Assembly: GCF_000025885.1 (NCBI RefSeq)
Contig: NC_014011.1
Coordinates: forward strand, 744,001-808,000
DNA: 64,000 nt
Source: Aminobacterium colombiense DSM 12261
GTDB lineage: Bacteria > Synergistota > Synergistia > Synergistales > Aminobacteriaceae
Direction of reading: 5' to 3'
Below the pieces are notes generated by a model. The model did no database searches and was not told the origin of the DNA. It saw nothing but the letters and a program-made list of their open reading frames with translations. Of this stretch, positions 35,142 to 43,211 are shown in pieces. How positions within the stretch are numbered: the first letter of the stretch is position 1; each line of letters starts with the position of its first letter. A program made the position numbers and the translations under genes.

Positions 35142-36430
35142 TAGTGGATATTCCTGCATCTGCTATTAAAGCTTTGATCTTTCTCCTCTTCCTTATAATT
35201 TGTTCCGCATTCTTTAGCAGCGCAGAAACGGCTATAACCGCAGCAGGGAGAGGTAAACTGCTAGCGCTTCAAGAACGCCACCCATATCAGCGCCGTTTTT
35301 TTCAGTGGCTTGTAGGAGATGTCCAACGTGCTCTCACGATTACTCTTGTTTCAAATAATCTTGTTAATATTGCGGCCAGCGCTGTTGCCACTTCCCTGGC
35401 GATTCTTCTTTTTGGCCATAGAGGAGTGCTCTGGGCCGTTATAATAATGACCGTTGTCATTGTTATCTTCGGCGAGGTTTTACCTAAAAGCATTGCTATC
35501 ATAAAATCAGAGGCTATATTGATCTTTACTCTTCCCATCCTTAGGTTGCTTGGAGTGGTTTTCTCTCCCTTCATCTGGATTATGAACCGACTTGTGCGGG
35601 TGCTTGGTCTTCTTTTCGGTGTAGATCTCCGCATGCAGCATACCTTTGTGACAAGGGAAGAAATAGAGCAAATGGTGAATATAGGAGAAGCTTCAGGTGT
35701 CCTTGAGGCAGTGGAGCGAAAGATGATCCATGGAATCATCTCTTTTGAAGAAACTCGTGTTTACGAGATTATGGTTCCTAGAACTGATATAAACGCTATA
35801 GCAAACGATGCAAGCATCGGAGATTCAGTGGCTATTTTTCAGGAGTATGGACATTCAAGAATTCCTGTCTTCGATGAGAGCCTGGATGATATTGTAGGGA
35901 TTCTTTATGCGAAAGATGCCATCCCCTATCTCTTTTCTGGAAAGATTGACGAGCCTGTATCAAAACTGAAAAGAGATGCTCTTTTTGTTCCGGAAACTAT
36001 GAAAATCGTTGATGTTTTTAACATAATGAAAAATAGAAGGGTACATATGGCTATCGTAGTTGACGAATATGGCGGAACGGCTGGACTTGTTACTCTTGAA
36101 GACCTGCTTGAAGAGATAGTTGGAGAAATTCAAGATGAGTACGATTTTGAAACAGCGCCGGTTCTCAAAGAAACGGGTGGGAATTATCTTGTACAGGCCA
36201 ATGTGAGCCTGGAAGACTTAAGTGAAACCCTTGCCTATCCTTTTGAATCAGAAGATGCAGAAAGTGTGGGAGGTCTGGTTCTCTCATTAACAGGGGGATT
36301 CCCTGAAAAAGGGGCACTTCTTCAATATGGAAAATGGGAAATAGAAGTTCTTGATGTGGAAGATCACAGGATAAAGCTTTTGAGGTTTCACGAAGTGCTA
36401 TTAAAGGACGAAGAAAATGAAGAAGACTGA
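35138..36430 (+). CDS. CNNM/CorC-type membrane protein with CBS pair
   Basis: 430 residues: a DUF21 membrane domain with three or four helices (IFLLFLIICSAFFSSAETAI, AVIIMTVVIVIFGEVLPKSI), then a CBS pair beginning at YEIMVPRTDINAI, and a C-terminal CorC_HlyC domain (GNYLVQANVSLEDL). The family includes magnesium/cobalt efflux proteins and the so-called hemolysin TlyC; magnesium transport is the best guess. TTG 35138 has AAGGAGG 6 bases upstream. At this place Bacillus has dgkA, so the neighbour differs. Confidence 0.9.
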   Translation: MIVDIPASAIKALIFLLFLIICSAFFSSAETAITAAGRGKLLALQERHPYQRRFFQWLVGDVQRALTITLVSNNLVNIAASAVATSLAILLFGHRGVLWAVIIMTVVIVIFGEVLPKSIAIIKSEAILIFTLPILRLLGVVFSPFIWIMNRLVRVLGLLFGVDLRMQHTFVTREEIEQMVNIGEASGVLEAVERKMIHGIISFEETRVYEIMVPRTDINAIANDASIGDSVAIFQEYGHSRIPVFDESLDDIVGILYAKDAIPYLFSGKIDEPVSKLKRDALFVPETMKIVDVFNIMKNRRVHMAIVVDEYGGTAGLVTLEDLLEEIVGEIQDEYDFETAPVLKETGGNYLVQANVSLEDLSETLAYPFESEDAESVGGLVLSLTGGFPEKGALLQYGKWEIEVLDVEDHRIKLLRFHEVLLKDEENEED

Positions 36431-36860
36431 AGACAAGAGCCCTAAGTGGGCTTTCAGCGCAATTTCGCCTCTTAGACTGCTTAAAGAGGCAAGAGAGGCT
36501 CAATATTATTCATATAGCCCTTATTCCCATTTCCCTGTGGGGGCGGCTCTACTTCTTGGAAATAATGAGGTTATCAAAGGTTGCAATGTAGAAAACGCAT
36601 CTTATGGTATGGCCCTTTGTGCCGAGCGGAATGTAATAGCTCAGATGGTAGCTTTGGGGAAAAAGGATCCCCAGGCCATCGCCATTGTGGGGAAAATAGG
36701 TACCCCCTGCTATCCCTGTGGGGCGTGTTTGCAGGTTATGTGGGAATTTAATCCGGATATGATCCTTGTTTTTGAAAAGGAAAATAATAAAGCAGAGACG
36801 ATGTTGCTGCGAAATCTTCTCCCATATCCTTTTAGCAGAGAGGGCATGAAGGACGAATGA
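36417..36860 (+). CDS. cdd: Cytidine deaminase
   Basis: 147 residues, somewhat longer than the usual 130 because of an N-terminal leader. Catalytic and zinc residues are in ENASYGMALCAERN (CAE) and TPCYPCGACLQVMWEF (PCGAC), the three-cysteine zinc site of the small tetrameric enzymes. The usual CRQ is CLQ here. The ATG overlaps the corC-like end by 14 bases with AAAGGA 8 bases upstream, and its own end overlaps era as ATGA. Confidence 0.95.
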   Translation: MKKTEDKSPKWAFSAISPLRLLKEAREAQYYSYSPYSHFPVGAALLLGNNEVIKGCNVENASYGMALCAERNVIAQMVALGKKDPQAIAIVGKIGTPCYPCGACLQVMWEFNPDMILVFEKENNKAETMLLRNLLPYPFSREGMKDE

Positions 36861-37783
36861 GAGAAGCTGCAATGAACTTTAAGTTTGGAGTGGTGCCCAT
36901 TGTCGGGCGCCCCAATGTAGGGAAATCATCGTTGCTTAACAATATTCTTGCTTACAAGGTGTCTATTGTCTCGGAGAAACCGCAGACGACGAGAAATGCT
37001 ATTCATGGCATATATAATGAGCCTGAAATGCAGATAGTTTTTACAGATACTCCAGGGATCCATAGGCCTCGTCACAAGCTGGGCGAAGCCCTTGTAAAGG
37101 CTGCCGTTCGTTCCCTAGAAAATGCAGACCTTATCCTGTATGTGGTAGAAGTTGATGACATCTCAATTTCGCCGGAAGACGATAGGATCATCGAGATACT
37201 CCAAGAAGTTTCCACCCCAATTTTCCTTGTAGTTAATAAAATAGACCAGGTCCAGCAAAGTGAAAGAAGACTTATGGCCGTAGCGTCTCTTTTTAAAGAA
37301 AAGTTGCCTATAGTTGGTGCCTTAGGTGTTTCAGCTAAGAAAGGTTACAATATAGACAAACTTGTACAAATTCTTAAAGATAAACTCCCGGCCGGGTTCC
37401 CATGGTACGATGAAGAAATTCTTACTGACCGTCCGGAACGTTTTTTAGCGGGTGAGATTATACGGGAAAAGGTATTGCTGCTTACCCATGAAGAGGTCCC
37501 TCATAGTGTTGCTGTAGAAGTGGAAGAATACAAAAGTCCAGACGAATATCCAGAAAGGGACGTTCTTTATATTCGTGCCAATCTTGTTGTAGAAAGAGAA
37601 GGGCAGAAGACTATCCTTATAGGGAAAAAGGGGAGTAAAATAAAAAAAATTGGAAGCTTAGCCCGTTCTGATATAGAAACAATGACGGGTCATAGGGTTT
37701 TTCTTGACCTTTGGATAAAGGTTAGGCCAGCTTGGCGTAAATCTGAAGGTGAGCTTTGGAGAATGGGGTATATAGAAAGGTGA
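36857..37783 (+). CDS. era: GTPase Era
   Basis: 308 residues. G1 GRPNVGKSSL, the G2 threonine in KPQTTRNAIHG, G3 DTPGIH, G4 NKID and a C-terminal KH domain (ILIGKKGSKIKKIG) identify Era, which binds the 3' end of 16S rRNA during 30S assembly. The start overlaps the cdd stop as ATGA with AAGGA upstream; ATG 36872 would be the only real alternative. RecO follows after nine bases, as in many bacteria. Confidence 0.97.
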   Translation: MREAAMNFKFGVVPIVGRPNVGKSSLLNNILAYKVSIVSEKPQTTRNAIHGIYNEPEMQIVFTDTPGIHRPRHKLGEALVKAAVRSLENADLILYVVEVDDISISPEDDRIIEILQEVSTPIFLVVNKIDQVQQSERRLMAVASLFKEKLPIVGALGVSAKKGYNIDKLVQILKDKLPAGFPWYDEEILTDRPERFLAGEIIREKVLLLTHEEVPHSVAVEVEEYKSPDEYPERDVLYIRANLVVEREGQKTILIGKKGSKIKKIGSLARSDIETMTGHRVFLDLWIKVRPAWRKSEGELWRMGYIER

Positions 37784-37792
37784 TACGTTGCT

Positions 37793-38521
37793 GTGGATTT
37801 TTTAACCCAAGGACTTTTTCGCAGTTCTGGAGTGGTGCTGCGTCGTAGGATTAGCGCAGAAGGCGATATCTCCCTACACCTTTTCCTCAAAGGAGTTGGC
37901 CCCGTATGGGTCCAGGCACCAGGGTCCGCTCGTGGAAGGGGTCGGTTTGGTGGCGCGACAGAACCATTGACATGGGGGTCATTTAATCTTTATAAAGGGC
38001 CTAAACATCTTTATTTAAAGACCATAGATGTGAAAGATGACATGTGGACGTTACGCCTTGATCCTGAAAAGCTTCATTCAGCTTTGGAATGGAATAGAAT
38101 GGTTTCTCGCTACACCTGTTCCGGCGTGGCTGAAGATGATGTTTTGATTCTTTTGTATTGGACTATGCGTTCTTTGTGCGAGGGTGCCAATCCACTATTT
38201 CTTTCTTGGCGGCTGCTGTGGAGGTGGCTTTATATACGTGGAGAGGCTCCTGATCTATCAAAATGTGAACAGTGTGGAGTTGCTTTAAAAGACGCTGTTT
38301 ATTGGTCTGATTCAGGGTTTCTTTGCCAAAACTGTAGTTCAAACGGGGGCAGTTCAATGATTGCTTCGAAAGAGCTGAGACTTCTTCAGGCGGCGGCCAT
38401 GCTGCCCCGCCGAAATCTTATTTCTTTTTCTTCTCAAGGAGCTCCTTCAGATGGTACAGAGAAAGCTTTCTGGAAAACGCAGATTGGACGTTTAAAGATG
38501 ATTCTTGACAGAAGTTGTTAA
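37793..38521 (+). CDS. recO: DNA repair protein RecO
   Basis: 242 residues. The N-terminal OB fold ([20 protein letters not shown], then ARGRGRFGG) and the C-terminal zinc finger (CEQCG at about 163 and CQNC near 182) identify RecO, which loads RecA on gapped DNA with RecR. GTG 37793 has AAAGGTGAT upstream. The last seven bases overlap a possible upstream extension of glyQ, but the glyQ start is taken further downstream. Confidence 0.88.
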   Translation: MDFLTQGLFRSSGVVLRRRISAEGDISLHLFLKGVGPVWVQAPGSARGRGRFGGATEPLTWGSFNLYKGPKHLYLKTIDVKDDMWTLRLDPEKLHSALEWNRMVSRYTCSGVAEDDVLILLYWTMRSLCEGANPLFLSWRLLWRWLYIRGEAPDLSKCEQCGVALKDAVYWSDSGFLCQNCSSNGGSSMIASKELRLLQAAAMLPRRNLISFSSQGAPSDGTEKAFWKTQIGRLKMILDRSC

Positions 38522-38574
38522 AAATAGACAATCCTACAAAGATAAAAGGTTTTATCGCGAGGGAGGTTTTTTAT

Positions 38575-39453
38575 GTGAACTTTCAAGAAATTATTTTCCG
38601 TCTCGAACGTTTTTGGGCTGAACAGGGATGTGTTATACAACAACCATATGACATAGAAGTTGGGGCTGGAACTATGAATCCCGCAACTGCTCTACGGGTA
38701 CTTGGCCCCGAACCATGGAAAGTTGCATACGTTGAGCCTTCTAGAAGACCTACAGACGGACGTTACGGTGAAAATCCCAATAGGTTGCAGCATTATTATC
38801 AGTATCAGGTTATTGTTCAACCAGCGCCTGAAAACATTCAGGAGATCTATCTTGCCAGCCTTGGTGCCCTAGGCATAGAGCCCCAAGAACATGATATCCG
38901 TTTTGTTGAAGACGATTGGGAATCTCCAACCGTAGGGGCCTGGGGGCTGGGCTGGGAAGTTTGGCTTGATGGAATGGAAGTGACTCAGTTTACCTATTTT
39001 CAGCAGGTTGGTGGTGTAGATATGGCTCTGGTTCCTGCGGAGCTGACCTATGGCATTGAGCGTATAGCCATGTTCGTACAGAAAGTGGAGAATGTATATG
39101 ATCTTGCCTGGGTTGATAATGTAACATACGGAGATATTCACCATTGGGATGAAGTGGAGTTTTCTCACTATAATTTTGAAATAGCAGACACGGATATGCT
39201 TTTTAAACTTTTTACCATGTATGAAGCGGAGGCGAATCATATCCTTGCTGAAGGGTATGTACTTCCTGCTTATGATTATGTACTGAAGTGTTCCCACACT
39301 TTCAATCTTCTGGATGCAAGGAATGCTATTAGTGTAACGGAACGAACAGGCTACATCTCCCGTATTCGGGCCCTTGCGAGTCTTTGCTGTGAAAGATATG
39401 CGGGAAGCCGCAAAGAGATGAACTATCCTTTTATGAATAAATTTTCTCGCTAG
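38575..39453 (+). CDS. glyQ: Glycyl-tRNA synthetase alpha subunit
   Basis: 292 residues from GTG 38575, which has GGGAGG 8 bases upstream and gives the family N-terminus [20 protein letters not shown]; codons upstream add 20 residues that do not match the family. The catalytic core is seen in [35 protein letters not shown] and QVGGVDM. It works as an alpha2beta2 enzyme with GlyS. The 53 bases between recO and glyQ are too short for a T-box. Confidence 0.97.
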   Translation: MNFQEIIFRLERFWAEQGCVIQQPYDIEVGAGTMNPATALRVLGPEPWKVAYVEPSRRPTDGRYGENPNRLQHYYQYQVIVQPAPENIQEIYLASLGALGIEPQEHDIRFVEDDWESPTVGAWGLGWEVWLDGMEVTQFTYFQQVGGVDMALVPAELTYGIERIAMFVQKVENVYDLAWVDNVTYGDIHHWDEVEFSHYNFEIADTDMLFKLFTMYEAEANHILAEGYVLPAYDYVLKCSHTFNLLDARNAISVTERTGYISRIRALASLCCERYAGSRKEMNYPFMNKFSR

Positions 39454-39475
39454 ACCATGGAAGAGGTGAAGAGTC

Positions 39476-41539
39476 ATGGCATATAAAAATCTTTTACTTG
39501 AAATAGGAACTGAAGAAATTCCATCACGCTTTCTTCCTGACGCATTAGAAACCATCGTAAGTTACGCTGAAAAAGAATTTGAAACAGCCCGCATTAAGCA
39601 TGGACGGATAGGGGCATATGGAACTCCTCGCCGCATAGCTCTTACTATTAGGGATGTTCAGGAAAACCAGGAAGATAAAATAATGACCTATAAGGGGCCG
39701 ACATGGGAGTCAGCCTTTGACGCCAATGGAAACCCAACTAAAGCTGCCATAGGATTTGCTAAGAGCAAGGGGGTTAACTACGAAGAATTAACCCATAAGG
39801 AAGTAGATGGGGTGCGTTATGCCTTCGCAGTCATTTCTGAACAGGGGAACCCTGTTCAAAATTTGCTTCCTCAAATACTAACTAATATTATGGGCCAGAT
39901 TGTTTTTCCTAAGAATATGTATTGGCTTGATCCGACAATAAAATTTGCCAGACCTATTCGTTGGATCGTTGCCCTTCTCGATAAAGAAATAGTTCCCTTT
40001 ACTTATGGCGGCATAGAAAGTGGCCGAACAACTAGGGGCCATCGCTTTATGGGATCCAGGAGCATTGATGTTGCCGATGCGTCAGAATTTATGGAAAAGC
40101 TATACGATAATTATGTTATCCTCGATCAGGAAAAACGAAAACAAAAAATGATTTCGGGCATAACCGCCCTCGAGAAAGAAATTGGGGGCAAAGTAGAACT
40201 TGACCCTGAGCTCGTTGATGAAAACCTGTATCTTGTAGAGTTTCCGATTCCCTTTTATGGTTCTTTTGACAAGAAATTTCTCGATATACCAGAGGAAGTA
40301 TTGACGATAAGTATGAAAAAACATCAAAAATACTTTCCTGTACGAAGTGAAAACGGCAAACTTATGCCTTTCTTTGTAGGGGTAAGTAATAACAGGGCTA
40401 CGAATATGGGGGTAGTGCGTGAAGGAAATGAACGGGTATTGCGGGCAAGGCTCGAAGACGCCGCATTTTTCTGGGCGGAAGATCTGAAAAAACCTCTTGC
40501 GGGATGTATAGAGGGGTTAAAGAGCATTGTTTACCAGGAAAAACTAGGGTCCCTTTACGATAAAATCAAAGCAACCCAGAAACTGGCGAAATATCTTTGT
40601 GAAAAACTTGGGTTTTTAGATGAGGCTAAACTTGTAGACAGAGCTGCCTTACTCTCAAAATGCGATTTGTTGACCAATATGGTGTATGAGTTCCCAGAAC
40701 TTCAGGGAATTATGGGGCGTGAATATGCCCTTCGTAATGGGGAGCCGGAAAGAGTCGCAAAAGCTATTTATGAACAATATCTCCCAAAGTCCGCTGGCGA
40801 CACTGTCCCATCAGATATCATAGGAGCAATACTTGGCATAGCAGAACGAATTTTTGTTATTGTAAATTGCCACAAGGTAGGTCTTCAGCCCACAGGTTCC
40901 CAAGATCCCTATGCTCTCAGACGGGCAGCACGATGTATTAACGAGATTATCTGGGGAGTCGATCTGGATGTAGATATTGCGGATCTTATCTCTCAAGCAG
41001 GACAAAATTTCGAGGTGCCTGAAAAGATACTAGAGCAATCCAGGAGTTTTTTTGAACAGCGGCTTCATGTACAACTAAAAGAAAAGGGCTATGAGCACGA
41101 TCTTGTGACGTTGGCTATTTCAGTTGTTGGACGCAAACCTTTCCAGGCCCTTCACTTTTTAAATGTTGTTAATAAGGTGAAGAATGAAGAATGGTTTGTG
41201 GACCTTGTTACAGCAGCGGTACGGGTTAGAAATATCTTATCAAAGGCAGAAGAGTACTCCAAAGATATCGCCCAGGAGCTTTTTCAGAAAAATGTGGAAA
41301 ATGAGCTGTTTATAGAAATGAATGAAATGACACCATTAGTAGAGGATGCTTTGGAAAGATATGATTGGGACGAACTGATGGTTCTACTATCGAGGCTTTC
41401 TCCACGTATCACGGCTTTCTTTGACGATGTTATGATTATGGATAACGACCTTGACATCAGGCAGAATAGATTAGCCTTACTTTCTCGCTGTAATAGTATT
41501 TTCAAAGAAGTTGGAGATCTGGGTGTCCTGAAGAACTAG
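39476..41539 (+). CDS. glyS: Glycyl-tRNA synthetase beta subunit
   Basis: 687 residues, usual for the beta subunit that binds tRNA-Gly. It starts LLLEIGTEEIPSRFLPDAL, with YGTPRRIAL, the conserved WLDPTIKFARPIRWIVALL, the HD-like region, QDPYALRRAA and a C-terminal anticodon-binding (DALR-like) part with RLALL. It follows glyQ by 22 bases with the SD AAGAGGTGA. A DUF299 regulator starts ten bases after it, resembling the glyS-yqfL arrangement in Bacillus. Confidence 0.97.
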   Translation: MAYKNLLLEIGTEEIPSRFLPDALETIVSYAEKEFETARIKHGRIGAYGTPRRIALTIRDVQENQEDKIMTYKGPTWESAFDANGNPTKAAIGFAKSKGVNYEELTHKEVDGVRYAFAVISEQGNPVQNLLPQILTNIMGQIVFPKNMYWLDPTIKFARPIRWIVALLDKEIVPFTYGGIESGRTTRGHRFMGSRSIDVADASEFMEKLYDNYVILDQEKRKQKMISGITALEKEIGGKVELDPELVDENLYLVEFPIPFYGSFDKKFLDIPEEVLTISMKKHQKYFPVRSENGKLMPFFVGVSNNRATNMGVVREGNERVLRARLEDAAFFWAEDLKKPLAGCIEGLKSIVYQEKLGSLYDKIKATQKLAKYLCEKLGFLDEAKLVDRAALLSKCDLLTNMVYEFPELQGIMGREYALRNGEPERVAKAIYEQYLPKSAGDTVPSDIIGAILGIAERIFVIVNCHKVGLQPTGSQDPYALRRAARCINEIIWGVDLDVDIADLISQAGQNFEVPEKILEQSRSFFEQRLHVQLKEKGYEHDLVTLAISVVGRKPFQALHFLNVVNKVKNEEWFVDLVTAAVRVRNILSKAEEYSKDIAQELFQKNVENELFIEMNEMTPLVEDALERYDWDELMVLLSRLSPRITAFFDDVMIMDNDLDIRQNRLALLSRCNSIFKEVGDLGVLKN

Positions 41540-41549
41540 GAGGGGGAAA

Positions 41550-42353
41550 ATGAGCTCTCTGTCATTGTTTATAGTTTCAGACTCTACAGGAGAAACAGCG
41601 GAACATGTTTCTCACTCAGCTATGAGTCAGTTCGAGTCTTCCTTTAGTCAGGTTACCCGATTTCGCTATGTAGACTCAGAAGAAAAGGTGAAGGACATTT
41701 TACAACAGGCGGCGCTTGCCCGCCCTGTTGTTGTGTGTACTCTGGTGAATAGGAATTTAAGGCGGTCAATGGCCCTAAGAGCTCAGAAATTGGGGATACC
41801 TTTTGTGGATCTTCTTGGTTCCCTATTAGAACTTCTCGAGTTGAGGCTGGGGGAGGACCCCTTGGAATCGCCGGGACTGAATCGCCGTATGGATGAAGAG
41901 TATTTCAGGCGGGTTAAGGCTGTTGAATTTGCTATACAGTGTGATGATGGACGAAACCCACCGGCTCTTCCCATAGCGGATCTTGTTATATTGGGAGTTT
42001 CCCGAACGGGGAAAACGCCTCTTTCAATGTATATTGCGAATCGGGGATTCAAAGTGGCCAATATTCCGCTAATACCAGAAGTAGATCCTCCCCAAGAGGT
42101 TTTCTCCGTTCCCAAAGAGCGACTCATTGGCTTAGTTATAGATCCTTTAAAGTTAATACAAATACGAGAGGAAAGGCTGAAGCTTCTAGGGCTTGATCCG
42201 GCAGCTTCAGCCTATGCTAACAGGGAGAGAGTCAGACGAGAATTAGAGTACGCCAGTAATATAATGTCGCAGCTTGGCTGTCGCATCTATGATGTAACGG
42301 GTCGGGCAGTAGAAGAGAACGCACAGGAAATAATGGATCTTCTTCGGGGGTAG
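41550..42353 (+). CDS. Dikinase regulatory protein (DUF299), copy 1
   Basis: 267 residues. DUF299 proteins are bifunctional: they phosphorylate with ADP, and dephosphorylate with phosphate, a threonine near the catalytic histidine of PPDK or PEP synthase. Here the N-terminal SLFIVSDSTGETAEHVS, the MDEEYFRRVKAVEFAIQCDDG block and the nucleotide loop GVSRTGKTPLSMYIA (residues 149-159) are intact. It has AGGAGGGGG just before ATG. It is first in a set with a second DUF299 gene, PPDK and PEP synthase, so its target is probably one of those two. Confidence 0.92.
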   Translation: MSSLSLFIVSDSTGETAEHVSHSAMSQFESSFSQVTRFRYVDSEEKVKDILQQAALARPVVVCTLVNRNLRRSMALRAQKLGIPFVDLLGSLLELLELRLGEDPLESPGLNRRMDEEYFRRVKAVEFAIQCDDGRNPPALPIADLVILGVSRTGKTPLSMYIANRGFKVANIPLIPEVDPPQEVFSVPKERLIGLVIDPLKLIQIREERLKLLGLDPAASAYANRERVRRELEYASNIMSQLGCRIYDVTGRAVEENAQEIMDLLRG

Positions 42354-42358
42354 AATAT

Positions 42359-43174
42359 ATGCACGACATGAAAAAACAGGTTGAAGTTTTTGTGGTTTCC
42401 GATTTTACCGGAGAAACGGCGGAAAGCGTGGCACGGGCTGCATCAAGTCAATTTGACCCCCAGAGTGTAAAATTACGCCGTTTTCGCTACATTAACAATA
42501 TAGATAAGGCAAGGGAAATGCTGGAGATTGCATCTTCTAAACACGCCATTGTCATTTGTACATTTGTAGATAAGATTGTGCGCCATTGGGTCATTGAAAA
42601 TAGCGACTCCTTGAACGTTGATGTTATAGATGTTTTTGGACCGCTGCTCAACACTCTTTCTGATATTCTGGATAAAGAGCCTCTTGAGAAGCCAGGGCTT
42701 TCCCATGTTATGGACGAAGAGTATTTTAAACGGGTCAAAGCGGTTGAGTTTACCATCAGCTGTGATGATGGCAGCAACACCCATCTTCTTCCTGAAGCTG
42801 ATCTTATTATTATTGGAGTTTCAAGAACGTGTAAAACCCCTCTTTCAATGTATCTTGCCCATAAGGGCATTAAAACAGCGAACATTCCTTTGATCCCTGA
42901 TCTTGCTCCCCCTGAAGAATTATTTGAAGTGGATTCTTCTCGGATCATAGGTTTAACTATAGATCCAAAGGCTCTCATAGATATCCGTCTTAAAAGGCTC
43001 GTTATGTTAGGTCTTGATTCAGAAGGTTCCGACTACGCTCAGATAGCCAAGGTTTATGAGGAACTGGCGTATGCAGATTCAATCATGAAAGCACTCGGCG
43101 TAAGAGTTTTTGACGTTACGGATCGTGCCCTTGAAGAGACCGCACAAGAGATATTAGCTTACATCAGACATTAG
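42359..43174 (+). CDS. Dikinase regulatory protein (DUF299), copy 2
   Basis: 271 residues and a paralogue of the gene just upstream; the two share the whole fold with clear divergence. Blocks: VEVFVVSDFTGETAESVA, MDEEYFKRVKAVEFTISCDDG, and GVSRTCKTPLSMYLA (from residue 153) with Cys at the position that is Gly in copy 1. That position varies in the family (Ser, Gly, Cys), so activity is expected. It starts 6 bases after copy 1 and lies 37 bases before ppdK. One copy may serve PPDK and the other PEP synthase; sequence alone does not say which. Confidence 0.92.
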   Translation: MHDMKKQVEVFVVSDFTGETAESVARAASSQFDPQSVKLRRFRYINNIDKAREMLEIASSKHAIVICTFVDKIVRHWVIENSDSLNVDVIDVFGPLLNTLSDILDKEPLEKPGLSHVMDEEYFKRVKAVEFTISCDDGSNTHLLPEADLIIIGVSRTCKTPLSMYLAHKGIKTANIPLIPDLAPPEELFEVDSSRIIGLTIDPKALIDIRLKRLVMLGLDSEGSDYAQIAKVYEELAYADSIMKALGVRVFDVTDRALEETAQEILAYIRH

Positions 43175-43211
43175 ATCCCTCCAATATTTAGACGAGGAGG
43201 TGAGTAATGCT

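Noticed and set aside
38522-38574. T-box leader for glyQ
   Set aside because: The space is too short and no T-box sequence is present.
38869-39555. 228-residue open frame on the minus strand over glyQ/glyS
   Set aside because: It is antisense to a well-conserved gene, with no SD and no recognisable motif.
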